This document shows positions 54,149-64,000 of a stretch of DNA of 64,000 bases, in pieces. Numbering within the stretch: the stretch's first letter is position 1; the number at the start of each line of letters is the position of its first letter. The notes beneath the pieces are model-generated. The model searched no databases. It was not told the DNA's origin and saw only the letters and a list, made by a program, of their open reading frames with translations. Made by a program: the position numbers and the translations under genes. The stretch spans positions 1,942,001 through 2,006,000 of the forward strand of contig NC_014212.1 in NCBI RefSeq assembly GCF_000092125.1, in the 5' to 3' direction. The stretch comes from Allomeiothermus silvanus DSM 9946. GTDB lineage: Bacteria; Deinococcota; Deinococci; Deinococcales; Thermaceae.

Positions 54149-55110
54149 GCCCATGGCGGGTTCACGCCATGCACCCGTAGACGCTGTTCCAGATCAGCGT
54201 CTACCCGCCCCCTGGCTCCGAAGCGGGCTACTACCCAACCGGCGACTTGAACGGCGAGTTTCCCCGCGGCCTCGACGTCGCGGGAGCGGAGGTAGTGCCC
54301 CAAAAAGGCTCCACCAAAGGCATCTCCAGCCCCCGTAGCATCTACCGCGACGTCCGCAGTAGCCTCGAGGCGAATTATCCGGCCCTTCTCGGCGATCAGC
54401 GCCCCTTTGGGCCCCAGCTTGAGCGAGACGGTGGCATCCGGGTATAGCTCAACTAAGGCTTCGAGCACTTCGTCCGGGTCGGTGGCCCCAGTAAGGGCCC
54501 GGCCCTCCTCGAGGTTAGGGAACAGGAAATCTATTGGGAGTTCGTGCAGGATTTGGCGGAAGCGGCGCGGCCCCAGTTGCAGGATCATCTGGTATGAGCC
54601 AGGATCAAAAGAAACCGTGGCCCCCGCTTCCTTGGCTATCTGCGCCGCTTTGATCGCGGCCTGCCGGGGCGGGTCGGTGAATAGCGACCAAGCCGTGGTA
54701 TGTACGTGACCCGCACTCTTCAAGATTTCTCTTGGCAATTCGTCGGGCAGCAAATCGAAATCCGCACCTTGCGAGGTCAGGTTGGAGCGCTCTCCGGAGG
54801 CATCAATAAACACTAAGATCACCCCGGTGGGCCGAGTCTCGCTCCAAATCACGTGGGGCTTAACCCGCTCGGCCTCGAGCTCCTCTACCGCAAAGGCTCC
54901 GAAACGGTCGCGCCCTACCTTCCCCACGAACGCGGTGGGATAGCCTACCCGCGCCGCCCAGACCGCTAGGTTGGCGCTCGAGCCCCCTCCGGCCAGTTGC
55001 ACCCGCCCCGTGGTGTCGCCCCCTGGTAGCAGGGGGTGATCCGGCTTAGCAAGCACATCCCAGGTGAGATCCCCGACCGCGACCAGGGGGCGATAATAGG
55101 GTTTGGTCAT
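54145..55110 (-). CDS. PfkB-family carbohydrate kinase
   Basis: 321 residues. The ribokinase/PfkB signature is split as usual: N-terminal GGGSSANLAVWAARVG and C-terminal DATGAGDAFGGAFL with the catalytic Asp and anion hole. It phosphorylates a sugar or nucleoside; the substrate cannot be decided. Closest in layout to sugar kinases such as ribokinase or 2-keto-3-deoxygluconate kinase. Placed after gcvPB on the same strand, separated by a heptanucleotide array. Confidence 0.78.
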   Translation of the reverse strand: MTKPYYRPLVAVGDLTWDVLAKPDHPLLPGGDTTGRVQLAGGGSSANLAVWAARVGYPTAFVGKVGRDRFGAFAVEELEAERVKPHVIWSETRPTGVILVFIDASGERSNLTSQGADFDLLPDELPREILKSAGHVHTTAWSLFTDPPRQAAIKAAQIAKEAGATVSFDPGSYQMILQLGPRRFRQILHELPIDFLFPNLEEGRALTGATDPDEVLEALVELYPDATVSLKLGPKGALIAEKGRIIRLEATADVAVDATGAGDAFGGAFLGHYLRSRDVEAAGKLAVQVAGWVVARFGARGRVDADLEQRLRVHGVNPPWA

Positions 55111-55120
55111 AGCTGAGGAG

Positions 55121-55167
55121 GTCGTACATCGAACGCTACGTCGTACGCCGTAAGACGTAGGTCTATT
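55121..55167. repeat. Heptanucleotide array between gcvPB and the kinase gene
   Basis: GTCGTAC, ATCGAAC, a 5-nt unit GCTAC, then GTCGTAC, GCCGTAA, GACGTAG, GTCTATT. Units match those at 1247, 40795 and 56637. The array runs to the gcvPB stop codon. Confidence 0.85.
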
Positions 55168-56617
55168 CCCCCGGATTCCAGCGCAGTTTAGGTTTCCGAT
55201 TGGCCTGCACCTCGTCTAGACGGCGCACCGGAGTCGAGTAGGGGGCTGCCTCGAGCCAGCTTTTGTCCTTCTTCAGCAGTTCCCCCGCAGCCCGAGCGAA
55301 GGCCTCGAGCGTCTCCTTGCTCTCGGTCTCGGTGGGTTCGACCATCAGGGCTTCCTTGACAATGAGGGGGAAGTAGACGGTAGGCGGGTGGAAGCCCAGC
55401 TCGAGCAGCCCCTTGGCGACGTCGAGGGTGCGGATGCCCTCAGGCGGCTGGGCCACGAACTCGTGCATGCAGGTGCGGTCGTAGGGGATACGATAGCCCT
55501 GCTCCTTCAACAACTCCTTGAGGTAGTTGGCATTTAACACCGCCAGCGCTGCGCTCTTCTTGATCCCCTCTTCACCCAGCATCTTGATGTAGGCATAAGC
55601 CCGCACCAGCGCCCCGAAATTTCCGTAAAAACTCCTGACCTGACCGATGCTATGCGGGAGGTCGTAGTCGAGCGCGTAGGTTTCGCCGTTCTTGACCACT
55701 TGCGGAACGGGCAGAAAAGGTGCCAGGTGGGCCTTGACCCCTACCGGTCCGCTTCCGGGGCCGCCGCCCCCGTGGGGAACGGTAAAGGTCTTGTGCAAGT
55801 TGAGGTGCACTACGTCGAAGCCCATGTCCCCGGGCCGGGCCATGCCCATCACCGCGTTGAGGTTGGCCCCATCGTAGTACAGCTGCGCTCCCACCCTGTG
55901 GGCAGCCTGGGCCATCGCGAGGATTTTTCGCTCAAACAGCCCCAAAGTATTGGGGTTAGTGAGCATGATCGCCGCCACGTGCGGGCCGAGTTCGGTCTTT
56001 AGGGCTTCCAGGTCCACTTCTCCATCGGGACTTGAGGCAATCTCCTTCACGGTATACCCGGCCATGCTGGCAGTAGCCGGGTTAGAGCCGTGGGCAGAGT
56101 CCGGGACCAGCACCACCCGGCGCTGTTCGTGCTCCCCTCGGCTTTTGTGATAGGCCCGGATGATCAGGATGCCGGTCAGCTCGCCATGCGCTCCAGCAGC
56201 GGGCTGCAGGGTAGTGGCATCCATCCCGGTGATCTCGGAGAGGTCGCGCTGCAGTTCGTACATCAGTTGCAGCGCCCCCTGCACCACCTCGGGAGCCTGA
56301 TAAGGGTGCAAGTCGGCGAAGAGGCCCACCGCCGCCTCGTGCACCTTGGGGTTGTACTTCATGGTGCAGGAGCCGAGCGGGTAGAAGTGGGTGTCCACCC
56401 CCATCTGGCGGCGGGAGAGGCCCGTATAGTGGCGCACCAGGGTGAGTTCGTCCACCTCGGGTAGTTTGGGCGGCTCGGCACGAAGGTTATCGGAACCCAG
56501 CAGGGCCGCCAGATCCACCTCCGGCGCTTTTGGCGGGGTGATCCCCCGGCGGCCTGGCACGCTCTTCTCGAAAATGAGCGGCGATTCGACGATGGTTTCT
56601 TTTTTGTCAGCGATCAT
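55163..56617 (-). CDS. gcvPB: Glycine dehydrogenase (decarboxylating), subunit 2
   Basis: 484 residues, the PLP-binding half of the split P-protein; it decarboxylates glycine and hands the aminomethyl group to GcvH. The PLP lysine lies in [20 protein letters not shown], and [15 protein letters not shown] is another family landmark. The split into two subunits is usual for thermophiles and Gram-positive bacteria. Last gene of the gcv operon, 73 bp after gcvPA, with a heptanucleotide array in the gap. Confidence 0.95.
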   Translation of the reverse strand: MIADKKETIVESPLIFEKSVPGRRGITPPKAPEVDLAALLGSDNLRAEPPKLPEVDELTLVRHYTGLSRRQMGVDTHFYPLGSCTMKYNPKVHEAAVGLFADLHPYQAPEVVQGALQLMYELQRDLSEITGMDATTLQPAAGAHGELTGILIIRAYHKSRGEHEQRRVVLVPDSAHGSNPATASMAGYTVKEIASSPDGEVDLEALKTELGPHVAAIMLTNPNTLGLFERKILAMAQAAHRVGAQLYYDGANLNAVMGMARPGDMGFDVVHLNLHKTFTVPHGGGGPGSGPVGVKAHLAPFLPVPQVVKNGETYALDYDLPHSIGQVRSFYGNFGALVRAYAYIKMLGEEGIKKSAALAVLNANYLKELLKEQGYRIPYDRTCMHEFVAQPPEGIRTLDVAKGLLELGFHPPTVYFPLIVKEALMVEPTETESKETLEAFARAAGELLKKDKSWLEAAPYSTPVRRLDEVQANRKPKLRWNPGE

Positions 56618-56636
56618 TCTTCACACCCCAAAAAAG

Positions 56637-56691
56637 GTCGTATGTCATACGTCCTAGGGGATACGCCAGATGCTTTTGACGTACGACATTC
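56637..56691. repeat. Heptanucleotide array between gcvPA and gcvPB
   Basis: GTCGTAT, GTCATAC, GTCCTAG, GGGATAC, GCCAGAT, a 6-nt unit GCTTTT, GACGTAC, GACATTC. The first and last units are near complements, so the array may form a stem within the operon mRNA. Confidence 0.85.
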
Positions 56692-57991
56692 ACCTCAACA
56701 CCTCGCGTAAAGCCTCAGCCAGGTTGTCCAGGTCAGCCTCGGTGTGCTGCTCGGTGCAGGCGAAAAGGGCTAGGTTTTCGCCGTATTCGGCAGGGACCGG
56801 GGTAACCGCAGCCAGGCCTTTGCGAGCCAAGGCCGAGCGGACCTCGAGCGCCCCCTTGGGCAAGCGCACCGCGAACTCGTTAAAGTAGGGCTCAGGGGTG
56901 ACGAGTTCGATCCCCGGAATGCGGGTAAGCTTCTCCGCCAAGGCGTGGGCCATCGCCACCGAGCGGATTGCTACCTCCTTGAGCCCCTGCGGACCCAAAG
57001 CAGCCAGGTACACCGCCCCCATCAGCGCGGTGAGCTGAGCGTTGGTGGTGATGTTGGATTTAGCCTTGCCGCGGCGGATGTACTGCTCACGGGCTTGCAG
57101 GGTCAGGATGTAGCCGCGTTTACCTTCGACGTCAGTGGTCTCGGAAACCAGGCGGCCCGGAAGCTGGCGCACCAAGTCAGCGCGCACCGCCATGAAGCCG
57201 AAGTGTGGCCCCCCAAACGCCATCGCGTTGCCCAGGGGCTGCCCTTCCCCTACCGCAACGTCGGCGCCATACTCACCGGGGGGCTTGAGCAGCGCCAAAG
57301 AGATGGGGTCCACCACCGCCACAAAGAGGGCCCCAGCGGCGTGGGCGGCCTCGGCAAGGGCAGTGAAGTTGTGTACGGTGCCGAGAAAGTCGGGGTTTTG
57401 CCCCACCACCGCGCCGGTCTCGGGAGGGATAGGGTCAGCGGTGGAGGTGAGCGTCACCAGTTCCGCTCCGATCGCCTCCAGGTAGGTCTTGACCACCCGG
57501 CGGTACTCCGGGTGGACACTTTTGAGGATCGCTACCCGCATCTTGCCGCTTTCCCGCAGCGCCAGCAACACCCCTTCAGCCAGCGCCGTAGAGCCGTCAT
57601 ACATTGAGGCGTTGGCGACCGGCAGGCCGGTGAGTTCCGAGATCATGGTCTGGTACTCGAAGATGGCCTGCAACAGCCCCTGGCTGGCCTCGGGCTGGTA
57701 AGGGGTGTAAGCCGAAAGAAACTCCGCCCTGGCCGCCAGCGCTGGGACTACTGCGGGGATGTAATGCGAGCGGATCCCACCCCCTAGAAACCCAACGTTT
57801 GCCGATTGGTTCTTAGCGGCCAGGGTACGTAAGTGGCGCATCAGCTCAGCCTCAGTCATGGCGGTGTCGAGCTGCAAGGGCGGATCCACAATCTCTTGCG
57901 GCAGGTCTCGGTAAAGATCCTTGAGGTTTTTCGCGCCGACCCGCTCGAGCATGGATTCCAGGTCGGCCTCGGTGTGGGGGGTATAGTCCAT
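56690..57991 (-). CDS. gcvPA: Glycine dehydrogenase (decarboxylating), subunit 1
   Basis: 433 residues, the N-terminal half of the split P-protein, which has the PLP-fold but not the lysine. Typical segments are FLGGGIRSHYIPAVVPAL, AYTPYQPEASQGLLQAIFEYQTMI, NASMYDGSTALAEG and GGPHFGFMAVR. It forms the alpha2beta2 complex with GcvPB. It is the third gene of the operon, 60 bp after gcvH; that gap too shows traces of 7-bp units (AGCTTAT, AGCTCAG, AGCTACT in phase). Confidence 0.95.
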   Translation of the reverse strand: MDYTPHTEADLESMLERVGAKNLKDLYRDLPQEIVDPPLQLDTAMTEAELMRHLRTLAAKNQSANVGFLGGGIRSHYIPAVVPALAARAEFLSAYTPYQPEASQGLLQAIFEYQTMISELTGLPVANASMYDGSTALAEGVLLALRESGKMRVAILKSVHPEYRRVVKTYLEAIGAELVTLTSTADPIPPETGAVVGQNPDFLGTVHNFTALAEAAHAAGALFVAVVDPISLALLKPPGEYGADVAVGEGQPLGNAMAFGGPHFGFMAVRADLVRQLPGRLVSETTDVEGKRGYILTLQAREQYIRRGKAKSNITTNAQLTALMGAVYLAALGPQGLKEVAIRSVAMAHALAEKLTRIPGIELVTPEPYFNEFAVRLPKGALEVRSALARKGLAAVTPVPAEYGENLALFACTEQHTEADLDNLAEALREVLR

Positions 57992-58051
57992 AGAAGATCC
58001 CGTCGACAGCTTATAAGGGATAGCTCAGGGTGAAAGTCGTCTAAACTATAG

Positions 58052-58435
58052 CTACTGGCTCTGGGCAAAGGCCTGATAGGCCGCTGCGTCCATCAGGGCC
58101 TCGAGGTCGGCGGGGTTAGCGGGGCGCAGTTTGAAGATCCAGCCATCTTGGTAAGGACTTTGGTTGAGGAGTTCCGGGGCTTCCTCGAGCGCTGGGTTTA
58201 CCTCCACTACCTCTCCGGCAACGGGAGCGTAGATGTCGGAAGCGGTCTTTACTGACTCGACGGCGGCCACTGCCTCACCCGCTTGGTATTTTTTGCCCGG
58301 CACCGGTAGCTCCACAAACACCACATCGCCTAGCGCGTCTTGGGCGTAATCGGTGATCCCCACCACGGCTAGCCCGTCCTCGAGCCGCACCCACTCGTGA
58401 GACTTGGTGTAACGCAGATCGCTTGGATAGTTCAT
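58052..58435 (-). CDS. gcvH: Glycine cleavage system H protein
   Basis: 127 residues, the lipoyl carrier that shuttles the aminomethyl group between P, T and L proteins. The lipoylated Lys is in AAVESVKTASDIYAPVAG, in the expected surface turn. N-terminal LRYTKSHEWVRLEDG is the H-protein start. Lies 17 bp after gcvT. Confidence 0.96.
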   Translation of the reverse strand: MNYPSDLRYTKSHEWVRLEDGLAVVGITDYAQDALGDVVFVELPVPGKKYQAGEAVAAVESVKTASDIYAPVAGEVVEVNPALEEAPELLNQSPYQDGWIFKLRPANPADLEALMDAAAYQAFAQSQ

Positions 58436-58452
58436 CTACTGGCCTCCAGGAG

Positions 58453-59505
58453 TTATTTTAGCCCGACAAAGGGGGGATTCACGAGGTGAGCTGGGTAGAT
58501 TTTTCCGCGGATTTCCACCTGAAGGGCGCCTGATTCGGCTCCTGATAGCACATAGGCCAAAGCGATGCCCTTTTTGATTAGCGGCGAGAAGGTCCCCGAG
58601 GTGATATGCCCCACCTCCTCGCCGCCGACGAGCACCCGGTAGCCTTCGCGGGGGATGCCCTCTTCGAGCAAGAGGCCCACCAATACCTGGTCGCAGCCAC
58701 CCGCGAGCAGGGCGGATTTCCCGTAAAACTCTTTATGCTCCTTGACCACCCAACTAAACGGGGTACAGCGGGGGTTAGTCTCGTCGGTGAGCTCGTGGCC
58801 GTAAAGAGGGAAACCGGCCTCGAGCCTTAGGGTATCGCGGGCCCCTAAGCCACATGGGGTCACCCCAGCCTGGAGTAGCGCATCCCACACCGCCCTCAGG
58901 TCCGTGGCTTCGGTGAACAGCTCGAATCCGTCCTCGCCGGTGTAGCCGGTGCGGGCCAGGCGGGCCGGTTTCCCCGCCACGGTAGCGGTGAAGGTGTCGT
59001 TTTTCTTCTTGCTCGAGAGGTCCACGTCGCAAAGCTTTTGCAACACCTTGGCAGCGTTAGGGCCTTGCACGGCCAACAGCCCGGTGCGTTCGGAGGCGTC
59101 TTCGAGGCGAACAGAAAAACCTTCTGCCAGGCGTTGCAAATGGCTCCAATCCTTTTCGATGTTCGCCGCGTTGACCACCACCAAGTACTCCTCCTCACCG
59201 GTGCGGTAGAGGTAGATATCGTCCACCACCCCGCCCCGCTCGTTAGGCAGCATCGAGTACTGGGCCCGGCCCACCTTGAGCTTAGAAACGTCGTTGAGGG
59301 TAGCGTACTGAAGAAAGTCTAAAGCCTGGGGCCCGCGTACCCAGAACTCGCCCATGTGGCTTACGTCAAAAACCCCCGCCCCTTGGCGCACAGCTAGGTG
59401 CTCGGCGGTGATCGAAGTGTACTGGATGGGCATTAAGTAGCCCGCAAAAGGGGCCATCTTGGCCCCTAATTGCTGATGGATTTCCGTTAGCGGTGTGGTT
59501 TTCAT
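58453..59505 (-). CDS. gcvT: Aminomethyltransferase (glycine cleavage T protein)
   Basis: 350 residues. It releases ammonia from the aminomethyl-H protein and transfers the one-carbon unit to tetrahydrofolate. Seen: [16 protein letters not shown] with the conserved [15 protein letters not shown] and [34 protein letters not shown] at 59505 (landmark only) matches family N-termini; ATG codons at 59520 and 59529 are alternatives. First gene of gcvT-gcvH-gcvPA-gcvPB. I looked for a glycine riboswitch upstream (59506-59638) and saw none. Confidence 0.94.
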   Translation of the reverse strand: MKTTPLTEIHQQLGAKMAPFAGYLMPIQYTSITAEHLAVRQGAGVFDVSHMGEFWVRGPQALDFLQYATLNDVSKLKVGRAQYSMLPNERGGVVDDIYLYRTGEEEYLVVVNAANIEKDWSHLQRLAEGFSVRLEDASERTGLLAVQGPNAAKVLQKLCDVDLSSKKKNDTFTATVAGKPARLARTGYTGEDGFELFTEATDLRAVWDALLQAGVTPCGLGARDTLRLEAGFPLYGHELTDETNPRCTPFSWVVKEHKEFYGKSALLAGGCDQVLVGLLLEEGIPREGYRVLVGGEEVGHITSGTFSPLIKKGIALAYVLSGAESGALQVEIRGKIYPAHLVNPPFVGLK

Positions 59506-59638
59506 CTCGAGCCCTAGCATAACCCCCAATGGCCGGGCTCGAGAAAGCCACTCCCCTTGTGTGCCGTGCCCTAACCCACCCGAAGTAAGGTCAGGCTAAA
59601 GCCCATGCGCTGCAGACGCCCCCAAAGGCAAGCAGTAA

Positions 59639-60229
<591 letters not shown>

Positions 60230-60326
60230 ACTGAGTCTGCCTGTAAGGCTGGGCTCTGCCCGGCCCAGAAGGCCGACCAGAGAGAGTACGTTGCTTGCAG
60301 CCGAACTACCCTATCCCCTCGCATAG

Positions 60327-60818
60327 TTAGCTTCCGAAAAGCTCGTCTAACAAGGCGCTGGCTCCCTCTCGGTACTCGGTGTCGATACCGAGTTTCTGAG
60401 GGCTCACTACCGACTCCTCGGCCAAGCTCGCCAAAACTTGAGCCGACTTGCGGGCGAAGAGCTTGACCCGGCCCACCGGGGTGGAGTTATCGAAAATGAC
60501 CAACAGCAAAGCGTGTTCTCCGGCCCCTTCGACATACAGGCTTTGGGTCTGGCCCTGGTGGACCTGCTCGCTAAATTGGGATTCTCCTAACATCTTGGCC
60601 AAGGCCTGAGTGGCTGCAGCGTTACCAGCGACCAAAGTCGCCAAGGAGTCTAGGGCAGGGGGTCGAGGGGCCCAGAGGGCTTCTCGGTGAGCTAGCACGA
60701 AGCCCTTGCGGTCCACCAACATGGCGTAGCGGGCCCCGCTTTCTCGCAGAAGCTCATCGAGTATCCCCACAGCCTTTTCAAAGGTGGCCCCATAGAGTGC
60801 CACGGCGGGTTCAACCAT
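60327..60818 (-). CDS. mglB: MglB-like roadblock/LC7 protein
   Basis: 163 residues with a roadblock/LC7 fold ([28 protein letters not shown], landmark only; later [26 protein letters not shown]). MglB is the GTPase-activating partner of MglA and the product of the next gene. The start codon is embedded in the palindrome at 60813-60827, and the divergent peptidase gene begins only 21 bp away. Confidence 0.9.
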   Translation of the reverse strand: MVEPAVALYGATFEKAVGILDELLRESGARYAMLVDRKGFVLAHREALWAPRPPALDSLATLVAGNAAATQALAKMLGESQFSEQVHQGQTQSLYVEGAGEHALLLVIFDNSTPVGRVKLFARKSAQVLASLAEESVVSPQKLGIDTEYREGASALLDELFGS

Positions 60819-60827
60819 AGTATGGTT
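60813..60827. promoter_or_regulatory. Palindrome between mglB and the M20 peptidase gene
   Basis: AACCATA-G-TATGGTT, a perfect 7-bp inverted repeat, covers the mglB start codon and sits just before the -10 hexamer of the divergent gene. It could be an operator acting on both, or a chance overlap of two start regions. Confidence 0.35.
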
Positions 60828-60833
60828 TACTCT
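60828..60833 (+). promoter_or_regulatory. -10 hexamer of a leaderless promoter (M20 peptidase)
   Basis: TACTCT ends 6 nt before the ATG at 60840. An adjacent ATG at 60837 is possible but the spacing favours 60840. Confidence 0.5.
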
Positions 60834-60839
60834 AGCATG

Positions 60840-62177
60840 ATGAAACTACCCGAACGTGTTTATCGGTACGCCCGTGAAACCCTGGCCCACTTGGTAAGCT
60901 TCCCTACCGTTTCGGCGGAGGGCAGGGCCATACCGGAGACCGCCCAAGCAGTGGTGAAGCTGCTCGAGGACCTAGGCCTCAAGGCCGAGATCCACCCCAC
61001 CCCCGGAGCCCCGGTGGTCTACGCCGAGGGAGGTGGGAACGGCCCCACGCTGATGTTCTATAACCACTACGATGTGCAGCCCGCCGATCCCCTCGAGCTA
61101 TGGGAGAGCGACCCCTTCACCCTCACCGAGCGCGACGGACACTGGTACGCGCGGGGAATCAGCGATGATAAGGGAGAACTCGTCTCGCGGATGGCCGCTC
61201 TCAAGTGGTTCATGGAAGAACACGGATCCCTCCCGTTTCGGGTCAAGTTTGTGGTCGAAGGGGAGGAGGAGATCGGCAGCCCCCACCTCGAGGCCTATGT
61301 GCGCGAGCACAAAGACCGCCTCAAAGCCGATGCGGTGGTCTGGGAGTTCGGCAGCGTGGACACCGCCGGGCGGCCCCTGGTCTACTGCGGGCTCAAGGGG
61401 ATCGTGGCGGTGGAGCTGCGGGTCAAAACCGCCGCTTACGACCTGCACTCTTCCAACGGGGCGGTGGTGCAAAACCCCATTTACCGTTTGGCTGCCGCCC
61501 TCACCACCTTGCGCGACAACGACGGCAACGTCCTGATCGAGGGTTTTTACGATAAGGTACGGCCCCTGAGCGAAACCGAGCGAAAGAGCCTCGAGGCCAT
61601 CCCCGACGAGTCCGAGCAGATAGCCCAAGTCTACGGCGTGAAGGAATTTTTGGGCAAAGCCAAAGGCTTTGAGTTCTACCGCCGCATGGCCGCCGTTCCG
61701 GTGGTCAACTTCAACGGCTTCCATGCCGGTTACGGTGGCCCCGGCTCCAAGACCGTACTCCCTGCCGAGGCCTTCGCCAAGCTGGACTTCCGGTTGGTAC
61801 CGGACCAAGACCCGGTGGAAGTAGTAGAACTCCTCCGCGCCCATCTCCATAAGCACGGCTTCACGGACGTCGAGGTAATCACGCTCGAGGTAGGGGAGCA
61901 CCCCGCACGCAGCGACTTGGAAGCTCCCTGGGTCAAGCAAGCGGTGGAAGCCCTGCGCGAGGTCTACGATAGGGAGCCGGTAGTACACCTGAGTTCAGGG
62001 GGGAGCGGCCCCATGTACCCGTTTACTCACTATCTAAGCGCCCCGGTGGTGGCCATCGGCATCAGCTACCCCGGCAGCCGGGTACACAGCCCTAACGAAA
62101 ACATCCGCATCGCCGACTTTGAGCGGGGGGTAGCGGCGATCAAGCGGGCTATGGAGAAATTCGCTGCGCTGCCCTAG
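60840..62177 (+). CDS. M20-family metallopeptidase
   Basis: 445 residues, di-zinc M20 (ArgE/DapE/carnosinase) type. Metal and catalytic residues: His and Asp in [13 protein letters not shown], Asp in [11 protein letters not shown], the pair of Glu in [13 protein letters not shown], and the late His in [10 protein letters not shown]. An inserted dimerisation domain lies around residues 190-310. It cleaves di- or oligopeptides or N-acyl amino acids; the exact substrate is unknown. Starts at 60840, judged from the -10 spacing, with no ribosome binding site. Confidence 0.85.
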   Translation: MKLPERVYRYARETLAHLVSFPTVSAEGRAIPETAQAVVKLLEDLGLKAEIHPTPGAPVVYAEGGGNGPTLMFYNHYDVQPADPLELWESDPFTLTERDGHWYARGISDDKGELVSRMAALKWFMEEHGSLPFRVKFVVEGEEEIGSPHLEAYVREHKDRLKADAVVWEFGSVDTAGRPLVYCGLKGIVAVELRVKTAAYDLHSSNGAVVQNPIYRLAAALTTLRDNDGNVLIEGFYDKVRPLSETERKSLEAIPDESEQIAQVYGVKEFLGKAKGFEFYRRMAAVPVVNFNGFHAGYGGPGSKTVLPAEAFAKLDFRLVPDQDPVEVVELLRAHLHKHGFTDVEVITLEVGEHPARSDLEAPWVKQAVEALREVYDREPVVHLSSGGSGPMYPFTHYLSAPVVAIGISYPGSRVHSPNENIRIADFERGVAAIKRAMEKFAALP

Positions 62178-62218
62178 CCACCGTAACCCTGCACCAAGCC
62201 TGCTGGGAACGCGCACGG

Positions 62219-62224
62219 TAGGCT
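62219..62224 (+). promoter_or_regulatory. -10 hexamer of a leaderless promoter (alpha/beta hydrolase)
   Basis: TAGGCT ends 6 nt before the ATG at 62231. No Shine-Dalgarno is visible and the gap to the previous stop is only 53 bp. Confidence 0.45.
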
Positions 62225-62230
62225 TGAATC

Positions 62231-63163
62231 ATGTGGCCTTTGTTCGGTGGCATTCTCCTGGCTGGCAGCCTTGCCCTGGCTCAAAGTGGCCTGACGATTG
62301 GCGATCTCAGCAAACGCACCTACGGCCTCGGGCAGATCGCCATCGAGCGGGTGATGGCCCGCAACCCCGACTTCACCCGGTATCTGATCCACTACCCTTC
62401 CGATGGCCTTAAGTTGTACGGCTTCATGAATGTGCCCAGCGGCAAGGGCCCCTACCCGGTGGTACTGGTGCTGCACGGCTACGTCAACCCCGCCACCTAC
62501 CGCACCCTGGCCTACACCACCCGCTACGCCGACGCCATCGCCCGCATGGGCTACGTGGTCATCCATCCCAACTACCGGGGCCACCCGCCCTCCGAGGGCC
62601 GCCCGGAAGGCCCCTTCCGGGTGAACTACGCCATCGACGTGCTCAACCTGGCGGCCATCGTGCGCGAGCAGAGCGGCAAGGGGCCGCTCGCCAAGGCCGA
62701 CGGGAGCCGGATGGGGCTGTGGGGCCACAGCATGGGCGGGGGCATCGCCCTGCGGGTGGCGGTGGTGGACCCCAAGATTTGGGCGGTGGTGCTGTATGGG
62801 GCGATGTCCGGCGATGAGGCGAAGAACGCACAGCGAATCTACTACGTATTCTCGGGGCAGCAGCGGGGCCTAGAGGAGCTACGCACCCCGGCCTCGGAAC
62901 TGGCCAAGATTTCGCCGATCAACTACCTCAGCCGGACCAAAGCCGCCTTCAGCATCCACCACGGCACCGCCGACGAGCAGGTGCCCTACGCCTGGAGCGT
63001 GGAGCTGTGCCAGAAGCTAAAAGCCCTGGGCAAGAGCGCCGAGTGCTTCAGCTACCGCGGCGCCCGCCACACCTTCCCCAGCGGCAGCCGCGCCGACGCG
63101 AGCTTCCTCGCCAAAGTGCAGGACTTTTTCGCCCGGACGCTGAAAGGTGCCGATAGTCGATAG
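62231..63163 (+). CDS. Secreted alpha/beta hydrolase (prolyl-oligopeptidase/dienelactone type)
   Basis: 310 residues. A signal peptide (MWPLFGGILLAGSLALAQS) exports it. Catalytic Ser lies in LWGHSMGGGIALRVA, the Asp probably in FSIHHGTADEQVPY and the His in RGARHTFPSG. The oxyanion-region VVLVLHGYVNP is also present. This is the S9-like hydrolase layout, either peptidase or esterase. The stop codon lies inside a heptanucleotide array. Confidence 0.82.
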   Translation: MWPLFGGILLAGSLALAQSGLTIGDLSKRTYGLGQIAIERVMARNPDFTRYLIHYPSDGLKLYGFMNVPSGKGPYPVVLVLHGYVNPATYRTLAYTTRYADAIARMGYVVIHPNYRGHPPSEGRPEGPFRVNYAIDVLNLAAIVREQSGKGPLAKADGSRMGLWGHSMGGGIALRVAVVDPKIWAVVLYGAMSGDEAKNAQRIYYVFSGQQRGLEELRTPASELAKISPINYLSRTKAAFSIHHGTADEQVPYAWSVELCQKLKALGKSAECFSYRGARHTFPSGSRADASFLAKVQDFFARTLKGADSR

Positions 63164-63171
63164 CCGATGGC
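63151..63171. repeat. Heptanucleotide array, three units, overlapping a stop codon
   Basis: CGATAGT, CGATAGC, CGATGGC. On the opposite strand the units read as GCTATCG and GCCATCG, the same family as the array at 33849-33918. It covers the last two codons and stop of the hydrolase gene. Confidence 0.65.
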
Positions 63172-63212
63172 AGCGGCAGTGTGTCATCATCGACTGGCCT
63201 GACCGGCCTCCG

Positions 63213-64000
63213 TATGCGAAGCCTCTACGTCCACGTCCCTTTCTGCCCCACCCTCTGCCCCTACTGCGATTTTCACGTAGTGCGGCGCTACGGCGGGGTC
63301 GTGGAGGCCTACCTCGAGCGCCTCGCCGAGGAAGCCGCAGCCCTCTACGAGCGCTTCCCCGGCCCGCTGGAGACCCTTTACTTAGGCGGGGGAACCCCAA
63401 GTTTCCTGAGGAACCGCGAACTCGAGCAGCTTTTCCGAGCCCTGCCCTGGAACGTCCCTTCAATCCACGAGGTCACCATGGAAGCCAACCCCGGCACACT
63501 GAACCCCGAGCGGCTCGAGTTGCTGAAAGACCTGGGGGTAAACCGGCTCTCCCTCGGGGTGCAGAGCTTCCAGGACGGCGTGCTGGAGAGCTTAGGACGA
63601 GCGCACGGGCGCAAGGGGGCGCTCCGGGCGGTGGAGATGAGCCTCCAGGCGGGGTTTCGTACCTCTATCGACCTAATCCTGGGGCTCCCCGGTCAGGACT
63701 TCGCCGCCGACCTGCGCGAGGCCGCCGCCCTGGGGGTAGGGCATGTCTCGGCCTACACCCTGCAAATCGAGCCCGGCACCCCCTTCGCGGCCCGGGGCGT
63801 ACGGCTGGACGAAGACCTCGAGGCCGCCGCCTTCGATATGGCGGAGCAAGTGCTGGGCGCAGTCGGTTTCGTGCGGTACGAAGTCTCTAACTTTGCCAAG
63901 CCGGGCCAGGAGAGCGCACACAACCAGGTCTACTGGCGGGCCGGGTTTTGGGGCGCGCTGGGGCCGGCGGCGGTGGGGCACTACCCCCAAGGGGCCGAGG
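63213..64000 (+). CDS. hemW: HemW-like radical SAM haem chaperone, cut by the window end
   Basis: 262 complete codons from the ATG at 63213 with no stop before base 64000. The radical SAM motif CPTLCPYCDFH (CxxxCxxC) is at residues 11-18, followed by LYLGGGTPSFL, EANPGTL, LSLGVQSFQDGVLESLGRAH and DLILGLPGQ, as in HemN/HemW proteins. HemW is now seen as a haem-binding chaperone for respiratory enzymes rather than a coproporphyrinogen dehydrogenase. The N-terminus lacks the extra residues of true HemN. The remaining C-terminal third is outside the window. Confidence 0.88.

Noticed and set aside
59506-59638. Glycine riboswitch upstream of gcvT
   Set aside because: The region was checked on the minus strand; the conserved GGAGAG and related blocks of the tandem aptamer were not found.

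Overview
The window looks like chromosome from a thermophilic Deinococcota bacterium, most likely Meiothermus or Allomeiothermus. This is inferred from the high-GC Thermus-like proteins, the short EF-Ts, the MglAB pair, futalosine-pathway menaquinone synthesis, the M29 aminopeptidase T, leaderless-looking promoters and many CTCGAG palindromes. Species cannot be fixed from sequence reading alone.

Layout. 0-4.8 kb (+): two ABC-2 export systems with a lipoprotein between them. 4.8-6.7 kb (-): mqnC and a glycosyltransferase. 6.9-12.9 kb (-): the conserved rpsB-tsf-pyrH-frr-cdsA-dxr-rseP operon. 13.0-14.2 kb: first copy of an ISAs1-like element, between the rpsB promoter and a lipid kinase gene. 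14.2-24 kb: lipid kinase, tRNA-Ala(UGC), an amino-acid-oxidase-like flavoprotein, a 1.2-kb-residue GH13 protein, aminopeptidase T and two glycosyltransferases. 24-27 kb: mfd. 27.1-35.5 kb: a mosaic accessory segment with an IS982-like element, an unusual lipoprotein, a protein made of six exact 22-residue repeats, an IS481-like element, nitrite ammonification genes nrfHA, a ten-unit heptanucleotide array, and then a scar in which a truncated ackA, the tail of an IS5-like transposase and the tail of an alpha-2-macroglobulin gene are joined.

35.5-42.5 kb: gluzincin-like protease, nitrilase-family hydrolase, parvulin isomerase, protoporphyrinogen oxidase, then metY-metX (-) behind a clear SAM-I riboswitch and a strong promoter. 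42.6-44.9 kb: second ISAs1-like copy followed 26 bp later by the second IS481-like copy. 44.9-49.3 kb: iron-type ABC importer (binding protein, fused double permease, ATPase). 49.4-55 kb: AEC transporter, small proteins, rsmE-prmA, znuA-like gene divergent from a Fur-family regulator, and a PfkB kinase. 55-59.5 kb (-): complete glycine cleavage operon gcvT-H-PA-PB. 59.6-60.8 kb (-): mglB-mglA. The end carries an M20 peptidase, a secreted alpha/beta hydrolase and the start of hemW, which runs off the window.

Cross-cutting signals: (1) short 7-bp-phased repeat arrays recur in many gaps between genes, including inside operons; (2) both ISAs1-like copies sit 17-19 bp upstream of a good -35 box, and one IS481 copy ends just before a TTGACA; (3) several genes have a TANNNT hexamer exactly 6 nt before the start codon; (4) CTCGAG is strongly over-represented in host-like genes but not seen in the IS elements.
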